This document shows, one piece after another, positions 21,422 through 30,640 of a DNA stretch of 64,000 nucleotides; the first letter of the stretch is position 1, and the number at the start of each line of letters is the position of its first letter. Made by a program: the position numbers and the translations under genes. The notes beneath the pieces were generated by a model, which saw only the letters and a list, made by a program, of their open reading frames with translations, made no database searches and was not told the origin of the DNA. Origin of the DNA: Alphaproteobacteria bacterium (GTDB lineage Bacteria > Pseudomonadota > Alphaproteobacteria > Rhizobiales > Rhizobiaceae); contig BOKV01000008.1 of the NCBI GenBank assembly GCA_016861165.1, positions 62,001 through 126,000 on the forward strand, read 5' to 3'.

Positions 21422-21787
21422 TCAATGCCCGGCGAGTGCCGCGGCGACGCGGTCGCGGATCTGGGCGAGCGTGAACGGCTTGCGCACGACGCCGGCGATG
21501 ATCCGGTTGAGGTCGGCGGCGCGTTCGCGCTGCTCGGCATAGCCGGTCATCAGCAGGATCACCATGTCGGGCCGGACCTTTGCCGCCCATCGCGCCAGCG
21601 TGATGCCGTCCATCGCCGGCATGCGGATGTCGCTCAGCAGCAGGTCGAAGCGCGCGCCGCCCGAGATGAGTTCGAGCCCCTCCTCGCCGTCGCCGACCTC
21701 GACGGTCTGGTGGGCGTCCATCGCCAGCGCCCGCGCGACGAGCGAACGCACCGATGCGTCATCCTCGGCAATCAGGATCCTGGCCAT
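21422..21787 (-). CDS. Single-domain response regulator (CpdR-like receiver)
   Basis: MARILIAEDDASVRSLVARALAMDAHQTVEVGDGEEGLELISGGARFDLLLSDIRMPAMDGITLARWAA...VRKPFTLAQIRDRVAAALAGH. Confidence 0.88.
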   Translation of the reverse strand: MARILIAEDDASVRSLVARALAMDAHQTVEVGDGEEGLELISGGARFDLLLSDIRMPAMDGITLARWAAKVRPDMVILLMTGYAEQRERAADLNRIIAGVVRKPFTLAQIRDRVAAALAGH

Positions 21788-21800
21788 CCGCCGCTCCCCT

Positions 21801-22343
21801 TCATGCCTCGCCGGTGACCACGCCCACGAACGGCAGTTCGCGGAAGGCGTGGGCCACGTCCATGCCGTAGCCGACCACGAAATGGTCCGGGCACTGGAAG
21901 CCGACATAGTCGGCGGTTATGTCGACCTTGCGCTTCATCGTCTTGTCGAGCAGCACCGCGATGGCGACCCGGCGGGCGCCGCGTTCGAGCATCAGGTTGC
22001 GCACGAAGCGCAGCGTGTTGCCGGATTCGAGGATGTCGTCGATCAACAGGATGTCGCGGCCCTGCACATCGGTGTCGACGTCGCGCAGCAGCCGCAGCTT
22101 GCCGGCCGTGGTGCCGGTGCCGTAGGACGATACCGAGATGAATTCGACTTCCGGCGCCAGTCCGGCCGCGTGCAGGGCGCGGATGAGGTCGGCGGCGAAC
22201 ACGAACGATCCCTTCAGGATCGACAGGACCAGGATGTTGGAGAGATCGCCGAGCGCGATCGCCTCGGCGAGTTCGCGGTTGCGCCGGGCGATGTCCTCGG
22301 CGCTGAACAGGACCTCGATCTTCTTGTTGCGCACGATTGGCAT
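21801..22343 (-). CDS. hpt: Hypoxanthine phosphoribosyltransferase
   Basis: MPIVRNKKIEVLFSAEDIARRNRELAEAIA ... DILLIDDILESGNTLRFV (PRPP loop). Confidence 0.93.
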   Translation of the reverse strand: MPIVRNKKIEVLFSAEDIARRNRELAEAIALGDLSNILVLSILKGSFVFAADLIRALHAAGLAPEVEFISVSSYGTGTTAGKLRLLRDVDTDVQGRDILLIDDILESGNTLRFVRNLMLERGARRVAIAVLLDKTMKRKVDITADYVGFQCPDHFVVGYGMDVAHAFRELPFVGVVTGEA

Positions 22344-22431
22344 GCTAAGGCTTTCCTGCGCGGGGTGGTGCTGTCGGCATCGCGGCCGACGGCATCTGCC
22401 AAACCGTCCCCGACGACGTAGCGCAAATGTG

Positions 22432-22456
22432 TTAATGCATTGTTAACCATGCTTAA
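22432..22456 (+). promoter_or_regulatory. Candidate CtrA binding sites (TTAA-N7-TTAA overlapping TTAA-N6-TTAA)
   Basis: TTAAtgcattgTTAAccatgcTTAA upstream of ftsE; matches the CtrA consensus spacing TTAA-N7-TTAA. Confidence 0.5.
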
Positions 22457-22493
22457 CGCAGGGTGCGCGAGCCTTGACCGGAACGAGACGCCG

Positions 22494-23153
22494 TTGATAA
22501 GATTCGACAATGTCGGCCTGCGCTACGGGCTGGGCCCGGAGATCCTGAGCGATCTCACCTTCCGGATCGCGCCCAATTCGTTCCAGTTCCTCACCGGTCC
22601 GTCCGGCGCCGGCAAGACCTCGCTGCTGCGCCTGATGCTGCTGGCGCTGCGGCCGACGCGCGGCCTCATCCATCTGTTCGGCAAGGACGCCAACACCATC
22701 CGCCGCTCCGAAATGCCGGCGATCCGCCGCCGGATCGGCGTCGTCTTCCAGGAGTTCCGCCTGCTCGACCACCTGACCACCTACGAGAACGTCGCCCTGC
22801 CGCTGATGGTGCGCGGCAGGTCGGAGAGCGACTATCGCCGCGATGTCACCGACCTGCTCGAATGGGTGGGCCTGGGCGACCGCATGCATGTTCTGCCGCC
22901 GGTCCTGTCGGGCGGTGAGAAGCAGCGCGCGGCGATCGCCCGCGCCCTGATCGACCAGCCCGCCGTGCTGCTCGCCGACGAGCCGACCGGCAATGTCGAC
23001 CCGCCGCTTGCCCGCCGGCTGCTCAGGCTGTTCATCGAATTGCACCGTTCCGGCACCACCGTGGTCATCGCCACGCACGACCTCACCCTGATGGACCAGT
23101 ACGAAGCGCGCCGGCTGGTCCTGCACGACGGACGCCTGCTGATCTATGACTGA
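22494..23153 (+). CDS. ftsE: Cell division ATP-binding protein FtsE
   Basis: (M)IRFDNVGLRYGLGPEILSDLTFRIAPNSFQFLTGPSGAGKTSLLRLM, LSGGEKQRAAIARALIDQPAVLLADEPTGNVDP. TTG start at 22494 chosen over the upstream ORF start 22440, which falls inside the CtrA-like site. Confidence 0.93.
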   Translation: MIRFDNVGLRYGLGPEILSDLTFRIAPNSFQFLTGPSGAGKTSLLRLMLLALRPTRGLIHLFGKDANTIRRSEMPAIRRRIGVVFQEFRLLDHLTTYENVALPLMVRGRSESDYRRDVTDLLEWVGLGDRMHVLPPVLSGGEKQRAAIARALIDQPAVLLADEPTGNVDPPLARRLLRLFIELHRSGTTVVIATHDLTLMDQYEARRLVLHDGRLLIYD

Positions 23154-24171
23154 CAAGGCGACACCCGTCCGGCGCAAGGCGCCGCCGCGCAAGGGCAGGC
23201 CGGCGCCGCCGTCCGCCCCATCGGCGCCGCCGGCCCCGACCCAGCGCTACCGCCTGCGCAGCGGCAGTGCCATCGTTCCCCGTGAGAGCGTCTCCGGGCG
23301 GGCGCTGTCGATGGTGATCGCCATCATGGCTTTCCTCGCCTGCCTGGCGGTCGGCGCGGTCACCGTGGTCGCCGGCACCGCCGAGCGCTGGCAGAACGAC
23401 GTCGCCCGCGAGGTCACCATCCAGATCCGTCCGTCCGATCCGGCCGAGATGGACGAGGCGGTGCGCCAGGCGAGCCGGCTGGTCCTCGGCTTCGAGGGCG
23501 TCGCCCGCGTCACCGCGCTCGACGAGGCTTCCTCGGCCCGGCTGCTTGAACCATGGCTCGGCCAGGACCTCGACCTGTCGCAACTGCCCGTGCCGAAGCT
23601 GCTGATCGTGTCAATCGCCGAGGGTGCCCGGCCCGATTTTGGCGCCATCCGCGCGGCGCTGGCCGAACAGGTTCCCGGTGCCGTGCTCGACGATCACCGC
23701 GCCTGGCTCGAACGGCTCACGCGCATGGCCTGGGCCATGATCGGCTTCGGCGTCGGCATCCTCGCCCTCGTCCTCGGCGCCACCGTGCTCACCGTCGTCT
23801 TCGCCACTCGCGGCGCCATGGCCGGCAGCGGCGACATCATCGAGGTTCTGCATCTCGTCGGCGCCGAGCCTGGCTTCATCGCCCGGCAGTTCCAGCGCCA
23901 CTTCCTCGTGCTCGGGCTGCGCGGCGCCGTCGCCGGCGGACTGCTGGCGATCGTCATCTTCGCGACGCTCGGGGTGTGGACGACGTCGAGCCGCGCCACC
24001 CCCGAGGGCGACCAGATCGCCGCCCTGTTCGGCACCTTCGTGCTGGGCTGGCCGGGCTATGCCGGCATATTCGCCGTCGCCACCGCCGTCGCCTTCCTGA
24101 CGGCGGCGACCTCGCGCATCACCGTGCTTGCCCATATCGGCGAGCTGGAGGTCTATGCGCGCCGGCGCTAG
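23146..24171 (+). CDS. ftsX: Cell division protein FtsX (ABC permease)
   Basis: Overlaps the ftsE stop; Pro-rich cytoplasmic N-terminus, four TM helices. TAG stop is the first bases of repeat copy D. Confidence 0.9.
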   Translation: MTDKATPVRRKAPPRKGRPAPPSAPSAPPAPTQRYRLRSGSAIVPRESVSGRALSMVIAIMAFLACLAVGAVTVVAGTAERWQNDVAREVTIQIRPSDPAEMDEAVRQASRLVLGFEGVARVTALDEASSARLLEPWLGQDLDLSQLPVPKLLIVSIAEGARPDFGAIRAALAEQVPGAVLDDHRAWLERLTRMAWAMIGFGVGILALVLGATVLTVVFATRGAMAGSGDIIEVLHLVGAEPGFIARQFQRHFLVLGLRGAVAGGLLAIVIFATLGVWTTSSRATPEGDQIAALFGTFVLGWPGYAGIFAVATAVAFLTAATSRITVLAHIGELEVYARRR

Positions 24172-24273
24172 AGCAAGACCCGATCCGGATGAATCGGGAT
24201 CGATCTTGCTCTATCTGTTTGTTTTGTCGCGTCATCTTGTCCGCCTCGCGATCCCGCTCGGCGGGATGAAGCT
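24169..24273 (-). repeat. Dispersed bipartite palindromic repeat, copy D (inverted orientation)
   Basis: tagagcaagacccgatccggatgaatcgggatcgatcttgctctatctgtttgttttgtcgcgtcatcttgtccgcctcgcgatcccgctcggcgggatgaagct; reverse complement matches copies B and E. Confidence 0.92.
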
Positions 24274-24372
24274 CTGGGCGTCCCCCGGAAATGGCTTGCC
24301 ACCCGACCGCCTTATTCGCCAAATACCTCTCATGCGGCGACCGACTGCGCGGCGGGACCCGGGGCGGGAACG

Positions 24373-25068
24373 ATGGACCAGACCAGGCCTGCATCACCAG
24401 CCGAGGCGGACGCGCCGGTCAGCGGCCGCCGGCGGCGCTTGCTGCGCCGCCTGTCGCGTGCGGTGCTGCTCGCTGTCGTGCTGGTGATCGTCGCCGGGCT
24501 CGCCGGCTTTTTCCGTTTCGCCGCCGAAATCAGCGCGCTCAGAAGCGCCGATCCGGCCGCCGCCGCCGACGGCATCGTGGTGCTGACCGGCGGCAAGGCC
24601 CGCATCGAGACCGCCCTCGACCTCCTCGACCGGGGCAAGGGGCGCCGGCTGCTGATCAGCGGCGTCCACCCGCTCACATCGGCAGCCGCCATCCGCAGCG
24701 TGGTGGGGGGCAGCGCCGACCTGTTCGATTGCTGCGTCGACATCGACCATGTTGCGCTCGACACCTACGGCAACGCCGCCGAAGCCGGCAAATGGGCTGA
24801 GCGCCACGGCTTCGCCAGCCTGATCGTCGTCACCAGCGACTACCACATGCCGCGCAGCCTGATGGAGATGCGCCGCTCCAATCCCGATCTGCGCCTGCTG
24901 CCCCATCTGGTTTCCCCGCAGGCCTCCGCCGAGACCGACTGGGCGTCCGAGCCCGGACTTCTTCGCGTCGTAGCCGCCGAATACTTCAAGTACCTCGCCG
25001 CCGCCATCCGCGCCCGCCTGGAGAGCCGCCTGCAGCCGACCGCCATGGCCAGTGCCGGCGGGTCATAG
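24373..25068 (+). CDS. YdcF/SanA-family (DUF218) protein
   Basis: TM anchor then GIVVLTGGKARIETALDLLDRGKGRRLLISGVHP ... ALDTYGNAAEAGKWA ... LIVVTSDYHMPRSLMEM. Confidence 0.9.
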   Translation: MDQTRPASPAEADAPVSGRRRRLLRRLSRAVLLAVVLVIVAGLAGFFRFAAEISALRSADPAAAADGIVVLTGGKARIETALDLLDRGKGRRLLISGVHPLTSAAAIRSVVGGSADLFDCCVDIDHVALDTYGNAAEAGKWAERHGFASLIVVTSDYHMPRSLMEMRRSNPDLRLLPHLVSPQASAETDWASEPGLLRVVAAEYFKYLAAAIRARLESRLQPTAMASAGGS

Positions 25069-25098
25069 CCGAAGCGGCACGTTTGCCCGGCGATCGCT

Positions 25099-25947
25099 TT
25101 GCTCTATGTTGCGCCGCATCGGCGCATGGACCTGGGAGGGTGGGGCGACGTGATTCTGCTGCGTTCGCTCGTTTTCACGGTCGCCTTCTATGTGGCGACG
25201 CTGGCGCAGATGGTCTTCTGGACGCCGGTCTTCTTCCTGCTGCCGCGCAAATTCGCCTGGCACATCCCGCGGCTTTGGGCCAAGAGCCTGCTATGGCTGC
25301 AGCACGTCATCATCGGCTCGCGCTACGAGTTCCGCGGCCTGCACAACATTCCCAGGGGCCGCCCCTTCATCGTCGCCTCCAAGCACCAGTCGACCTGGGA
25401 GACCTATACCGGCCTGCTGTTTCTCGATGACCCGAGCTATGTGCTCAAGCGCGAGCTGATGTTCATCCCGCTGTGGGGCTGGTACGCGACCAAGATGAAG
25501 GTGGTACCGGTCGACCGCGGCCGCAGGGGCGTGGCGCTGGCCGCCATGGCGGCCACCGCCGGCAGGCAGTATCACGAGGGTCGTCAGATCATCATCTATC
25601 CGGAGGGCACGCGCACGGCTGCCGGAGCGGCGCCGCGCTACAAATACGGCATCACCCATCTCTACACGGCGATCGGCGCCACCGTGCTGCCGGTCGCCGT
25701 CAATTCCGGCCTCTACTGGCCGCGCCGGTCGTGGCGCCTCTATCCGGGCACCATCGTCATGGAGTTTCTCGAGCCGATCGAGCCCGGCCTCGCCCGCGAC
25801 GAGTTCGCCGCCGAGCTGGAGCGCCGCATCGAGGCGGCGACGGACGGGCTGATCGCCGAAGCCGCCAACTGCGACAATCCGCCGCCGCTCGCCCTCAAGC
25901 TGATGCGCCGGCGCCGCGCCCATGCCGGCGCCGCCGGTTCAGCCTGA
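25099..25947 (+). CDS. plsC: 1-acyl-sn-glycerol-3-phosphate acyltransferase family (PlsC); start may be 25127
   Basis: IVASKHQSTWETY (HX4D-like motif HQSTWE), IIIYPEGTRTAAGA. Confidence 0.9.
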   Translation: MLYVAPHRRMDLGGWGDVILLRSLVFTVAFYVATLAQMVFWTPVFFLLPRKFAWHIPRLWAKSLLWLQHVIIGSRYEFRGLHNIPRGRPFIVASKHQSTWETYTGLLFLDDPSYVLKRELMFIPLWGWYATKMKVVPVDRGRRGVALAAMAATAGRQYHEGRQIIIYPEGTRTAAGAAPRYKYGITHLYTAIGATVLPVAVNSGLYWPRRSWRLYPGTIVMEFLEPIEPGLARDEFAAELERRIEAATDGLIAEAANCDNPPPLALKLMRRRRAHAGAAGSA

Positions 25948-26475
25948 GGCCGCGACGTCGGCGCCGAGCAGCCGGCCGATCGCCTCCAGATGCGCGTCGA
26001 AAATGCCCTGCTCGCGCAGATGGGCGAGCGTGCTGAGCACGTAGTCGGCGTTGCGGCCCGAGCGTCCGTTGCCGCGCCGCACGATCGCCGCGATCTCTTC
26101 GTCGCTCAGCCGCCCGGCATATTGGCGGTGCGCGGGGTCGACGACATAGGTCAATGCCTCGACCCGCTCGCCACTGTCGAGGCGGACCGGTCGCCAGGTC
26201 TCGAAATAGACGTTGGTCACCAGTTCGCGGCCGCGCAGGTAGTCGATCACCGCGTCCCGCTCGGTGCCGCCTACCCGCATGGCGAGGCCCCGGCACGAGC
26301 CGCCGCGGTCGAGACCCAGCACCAGCCCAGGCTCCTCCTGCGTGCCGCGGTGCACCCAGGAGTGGACACACAGCGCGCGATGGAGGCCGTGCAGCACGGC
26401 GCCTCGCCGCTCGGCCACGGCAAAGCCCGGGTTCCACATCAGCGACCCGTAGCCAAACACCCAGAAATCCCGCAT
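25939..26475 (-). CDS. ChaC-family gamma-glutamylcyclotransferase
   Basis: MRDFWVFGYGSLMWNPGFAVAERRGAVLHGLHRALCVHSWVHRGT...; FGYGSLMW motif. Confidence 0.92.
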   Translation of the reverse strand: MRDFWVFGYGSLMWNPGFAVAERRGAVLHGLHRALCVHSWVHRGTQEEPGLVLGLDRGGSCRGLAMRVGGTERDAVIDYLRGRELVTNVYFETWRPVRLDSGERVEALTYVVDPAHRQYAGRLSDEEIAAIVRRGNGRSGRNADYVLSTLAHLREQGIFDAHLEAIGRLLGADVAASG

Positions 26476-26533
26476 AAGCCCTTGCCGCAGCTTGGCCGGC
26501 TGCCCCTAGCGATCGACGGAGGCGCTGCTTATC

Positions 26534-27550
26534 ATGCCGCCCGCAACGAGGCAAAACCCGCGTCGGCGCCGCTGGCGGCGCTGGTTGCTGCCGGTCGCCG
26601 CCATCCTCGTCGCGTTGGCGTGGAGCTGGGGCTGGCACGAGGGAGCGGCCGCCCTTGACGCCCGCATCGCCGCGCTCCTTGCCCGTTCCAATACGGGCGG
26701 TGGCCAGCTCGCCTGCCCGGGCCGACGCCTCGGCGGGTTCCCGGTCGGCTTCGATCTTGCCTGCGATTCCGTTGCGTTCGCTTCAGCCGGGCAGGGCATC
26801 GCCGTCGATGCCGGCGCGCTCGGCCTCGCCGTTCGCCTCTGGCATCCGACCTCGCTCGCCGCCCGCCTCGACGGGCCGCTGACGGCGACGGGGGCGACCG
26901 TCCTCTCAGGCGACTGGGACGATCTGGCCGCCACGCTGCGCTTCGGCCTCGACGGACCGACGCGGCTCTCCTTGCGTTCGTCCCGCCTCGTCCTGCGCCG
27001 CCAGGATGGCCGGGCGGCATCCTTCGCCGCGCTCGACCTCGCCGTCGAGCGCGCGCCCGGCGAGGCCGGTGCGCGGCCGCTCGATTTGAGCCTCTCGGGC
27101 CGCGGTATCGCGCTCGACCCGGACGGCGCCGGCGCGCTGCCGCCGCTGTCGCTGACCGCAGATCTGCGTCTCGACGATCTCAGCGCCGACTTCAACCGTC
27201 GGTTCGACCTCGTCCGGTACCTGCGCGAGAACGGGATTTCCGGTCTGTTGCGCAATGTCGATCTGGCCGCGTCCGGCACGCGCCTCAGCGCCTCCGGCCC
27301 GTTCAAGCTGGCGCGTGACGGGCTCGTCAGCGCCCGGCTCGACATCGCCGCGTCCGATCTTGGCGGGCTGCGTGAATTCGTCGTCCGTGTGGCCGGCGGC
27401 GATCCGGACGTCCTTGAGCGGTTCGGCCAGGCCTTCGCGCTGTTGTCGGCGGCCGGTTTCGGCGCCGGCAGCCGCTTGACGCTGGTGATCGACGAGGGTC
27501 AGGTCCGCGCCGGCATCCTGCCGCTCGGCCGCATTCCGCCGCTGTTCTGA
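26534..27550 (+). CDS. DUF2125 domain-containing protein
   Basis: WSWGWHEGAAALDARIAALLARSNTGGGQLACPGRRLGGFPVGFDLACDSVAF: typical DUF2125 N-terminus. Confidence 0.8.
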   Translation: MPPATRQNPRRRRWRRWLLPVAAILVALAWSWGWHEGAAALDARIAALLARSNTGGGQLACPGRRLGGFPVGFDLACDSVAFASAGQGIAVDAGALGLAVRLWHPTSLAARLDGPLTATGATVLSGDWDDLAATLRFGLDGPTRLSLRSSRLVLRRQDGRAASFAALDLAVERAPGEAGARPLDLSLSGRGIALDPDGAGALPPLSLTADLRLDDLSADFNRRFDLVRYLRENGISGLLRNVDLAASGTRLSASGPFKLARDGLVSARLDIAASDLGGLREFVVRVAGGDPDVLERFGQAFALLSAAGFGAGSRLTLVIDEGQVRAGILPLGRIPPLF

Positions 27551-27555
27551 TCGCT

Positions 27556-28509
27556 CTACCAGTCCGAGCTGTAGGGCCGGGCCAGCGGGTATTCGACCTG
27601 CTTTTCCTCCTCGCTCGGCTGCACCGAGATGTGCTCCTTCTCGATCACCTTGCGCCGCGTGCTGCGACTGAGCGAGAACAGCCGCTCCAGCTTCTCCCCG
27701 TCGCCGTCGTCGATCGCCTCGGCCAGGCGTTCCAGATCGCCGACGAACATCCTGAGCACCGCCAGCACCGGCTCGCGGTTCTTCAGGAAGATGTCGCGCC
27801 ACATGGTCGGGTTCGACGAGGCGATGCGGGTGAAGTCGCGGAAGCCGCCGGCCGAGAACTTGATGACTTCGGCTTCCGACATCTCCTCGTAGCGCAGTGC
27901 CGTCTGGAAGATCGAGAACGCCACCAGATGCGGCAGGTGGCTGGTATAGGCCAGCACGTAGTCGTGCCGCTTGGGGCTCATCACCTCGACCGTCGAGCCC
28001 AGCCCTTCCCAGAACCGGCGCACCAGCGCCACCGCCTGCGGGTCGCAGTCCTTTTCCGGCGTCAGGATGCACCAGCGCTTGACGAACAGGCGGGGCATGC
28101 CGGCGTCGGGGCCGGAAAATTCGGTGCCGGCCAGCGGATGCGCCGGCACCAGGTGGACGTTGTCCGGCAGGTGCGGGCGCACGTCCGCGACTACCTCCGC
28201 CTTCACCGAGCCGACATCGGAGACGATGGCGCCGGGCTTGAGGTGCGGGCAGATCTCGGTGATGACGCTGGCCGTCTGGCCGACGGGCACGCAGACGATG
28301 ACCAGGTCGGCATCCGCCACCGCCTCGGCGCTGCCGTGCACCACCCTGGCATGGCCGAGGCCGAGCTCGATCACCCGCTTGCGCACCTTCTTCGAGGCGT
28401 CGGTGACGGCGACATTGGCCACCAGCCGCCGCTCGTAAACGGCACGTGTGATCGACGAGCCGATCAGCCCCTGGCCGATGATCGCGAGCTTGCCGACGAT
28501 CGTTTCCAT
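27556..28509 (-). CDS. tyrC: Prephenate/arogenate dehydrogenase
   Basis: KLAIIGQGLIGSSITRAVYERRLVANVAVTDASKKV ... HLVPAHPLAGTEFSGPDAG ... SEAEVIKFSAGGFRDFTRIASSNPTMWRDIFLKN. Confidence 0.93.
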   Translation of the reverse strand: METIVGKLAIIGQGLIGSSITRAVYERRLVANVAVTDASKKVRKRVIELGLGHARVVHGSAEAVADADLVIVCVPVGQTASVITEICPHLKPGAIVSDVGSVKAEVVADVRPHLPDNVHLVPAHPLAGTEFSGPDAGMPRLFVKRWCILTPEKDCDPQAVALVRRFWEGLGSTVEVMSPKRHDYVLAYTSHLPHLVAFSIFQTALRYEEMSEAEVIKFSAGGFRDFTRIASSNPTMWRDIFLKNREPVLAVLRMFVGDLERLAEAIDDGDGEKLERLFSLSRSTRRKVIEKEHISVQPSEEEKQVEYPLARPYSSDW

Positions 28510-28518
28510 GCCGCCATC

Positions 28519-29619
28519 CTAGCCCAGAAATTCGGCGAGCGCCGCAACGACGCCGCGATTGGCCTCCTCGGTGCCGATCGTCATGCGCAGCGCGTTGGGA
28601 AAGCCGTAGGCGGCGACCGCCCGCAGCACATAGCCGCGCGCGGTCAGGAAGGCGTCGGCCTGCGGCGCCCGCCTGCCATCCTCGTCTGGGAAATGGATCA
28701 GGATGAAGTTGCCGACCGAAGGCGTGACCTCGAGACCGAGCGCGCGCACCGCCTGCGAGGTCCAGTCGAGCCACTGCCCGTTGTGGGCGACGGCGCGCTC
28801 GACGTGGGTCCGGTCGGCGAGCGCGGCGGCGCCGGCCGCTATCGCCGGAGCGTTGACGTTGAACGGCCCGCGCACGCGGTTCAGCGCGTCGACCACATGG
28901 GCCGGCGCGTAGCACCAGCCGATGCGCAGGCCGGCGAGCCCGTGGATTTTCGAGAAAGTGCGCGTCATCACCACGTTTTGCGAGGCCGACACCAGTTCGA
29001 TGCCCGCCTCGTAGTCGTTGCGCCGTACATATTCGGCATAGGCGGCGTCGAGCACCAGCACGACATTGGCCGGCAGGCCGGCATGCAGGCGGCGCACCTC
29101 GCCGATCGGCAGATAGGTGCCGGTCGGGTTGTTGGGATTGGCGAGGAACACCAGCCGCGTGCGGCCGGTCACCGCCCCGAGTATGGCGTCGACATCCGCC
29201 GTGCGGTCGGTCTCCGGCACGACCACCGGCCTGGCGCCGGCCGCCAGCGTGGCGATGTGGTAGACGAGGAAGCCGTGCTCGGTGTGGATCGCCTCGTCGC
29301 CCGGTGCCAGATAGGTCGAGGCCAGCAGGCCGAGCAGTTCGTCGGAGCCGTTGCCGCAGACGATGTTGGCCGGGTTGAGGCCGTGGGCGGCGCCGATCGC
29401 CTCGCGCAGCGCGGTTGCCGAGCCGTCGGGATAATCCTCGAGCCTGGCGGAGGCGGCGGCGAACGCCTGCCTGGCCAGCGGACTCGGCCCGAGCGGCGTT
29501 TCGTTCGACGACAGCTTGAACAACCGCACGCCCGGCGCCGCCTTGGAGCGGCCCGGCACATAGGCGGCGATGTCCATCACGCCGGGTTTGGGCTGCGGGA
29601 TGGCGGCGGCCTCGCCCAT
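28519..29619 (-). CDS. hisC: Histidinol-phosphate aminotransferase
   Basis: [68 protein letters not shown] (PLP Lys). Confidence 0.95.
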   Translation of the reverse strand: MGEAAAIPQPKPGVMDIAAYVPGRSKAAPGVRLFKLSSNETPLGPSPLARQAFAAASARLEDYPDGSATALREAIGAAHGLNPANIVCGNGSDELLGLLASTYLAPGDEAIHTEHGFLVYHIATLAAGARPVVVPETDRTADVDAILGAVTGRTRLVFLANPNNPTGTYLPIGEVRRLHAGLPANVVLVLDAAYAEYVRRNDYEAGIELVSASQNVVMTRTFSKIHGLAGLRIGWCYAPAHVVDALNRVRGPFNVNAPAIAAGAAALADRTHVERAVAHNGQWLDWTSQAVRALGLEVTPSVGNFILIHFPDEDGRRAPQADAFLTARGYVLRAVAAYGFPNALRMTIGTEEANRGVVAALAEFLG

Positions 29620-29732
29620 TGCACGTCTCCCCGAGAGAAGGCCGCCGGCCGGCGGCAACGCGGCTCCTCTTAGAGCGCGCAATCGGCAAAATCAAAGGAA
29701 AGATCGGGGCCGGCAGCCGTTGCCGGGTACTA

Positions 29733-30479
29733 TCACTGGCAGGCCTGCGGTTCGCCGTTGCGCGCCGTGCCCTGCGGCGCCAGCGCCGGCACGAACACCT
29801 GCCGGTGCTGGCGGGCGCCGGCCGGCAGCCCTTGATAGAGCCGCTTCGACGCCTCGACCATGATGACGCCTGAAAACACCGGCCACAGCCTGCGGCCGAT
29901 CCGTTCCAGGCTGGCATAGGCCCGGATCATCGCAGTCCGGCGTACCGGCGGAAAATGCAGCGCGTCCGACCAGGCGGTCGGAGCCAGCAGCGCCTCGCGC
30001 AGCAATTGCGACAGCTGTCCACGGCTGAACGGACGGCCGGTGCCGAACGGCGTCGTCTCCAGCCGGGCCCAAAGGCCGCGCCGGTTCGGCACCACGATCA
30101 GCAGCCGCCCGCCGGGGGTGAGCACCCGCCAGGCCTCCTTGAGCGTGTCGGCCGGGCTCTCGCAATGTTCGAGCAGATGCACCATCAGCATGCGGTCGAT
30201 CGAGGAATCGGGTAGCGGCAATTGCTCGTCGAAGACGAGCGCGGTCGCCGACGGGCCGCGCGGCGGCCATTCGACCGCCCCCTGCGCGGCCGGCATCAGC
30301 GCGATCACGCGCTCGGCCCGGTCGCGGTAGCGGTCGATCCACGGCACGCAATAGCCAAGGCCGACCACGCGCTCGTTGGCCGCCTCGTCCCACATCGCGC
30401 CGATCGCCCGTGCCAGCGAAATGCGCACGACGCGCCCCAGCGGTTGGGCATAGAATTCGCGCAGGTCAATTACGTCCAT
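29733..30479 (-). CDS. Class I SAM-dependent methyltransferase
   Basis: MDVIDLREFYAQPLGRVVRISLARAIG...VVGLGYCVPW..., LMVHLLEHCESPADTLKEAWRVLTPGGRLLIVVPNRRGLWARLETTPFGTGRPFS. Confidence 0.88.
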   Translation of the reverse strand: MDVIDLREFYAQPLGRVVRISLARAIGAMWDEAANERVVGLGYCVPWIDRYRDRAERVIALMPAAQGAVEWPPRGPSATALVFDEQLPLPDSSIDRMLMVHLLEHCESPADTLKEAWRVLTPGGRLLIVVPNRRGLWARLETTPFGTGRPFSRGQLSQLLREALLAPTAWSDALHFPPVRRTAMIRAYASLERIGRRLWPVFSGVIMVEASKRLYQGLPAGARQHRQVFVPALAPQGTARNGEPQACQ

Positions 30480-30640
30480 GTGCATTCCCGTCAGATAGCA
30501 TGCGAAGGGGGCGAGCTTAAGCTGGCGCGTGTCATCGCTCAAACCCCGCTCAAGCGGTTGATGCCTCGCGGCGCTGGCCATCGGCGGCCCCCGCCCCTAT
30601 GGTGCCCCAATTGCGCAGACTTGCGCAGACGAGGAACGCC

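Noticed and set aside
27631-29673. 680-aa plus ORF
   Set aside because: Antisense shadow of tyrC/hisC.
26906-29917. 1003-aa minus ORF
   Set aside because: Overlaps tyrC and hisC in another frame; the real proteins are in the 27556-28509 and 28519-29619 frames.
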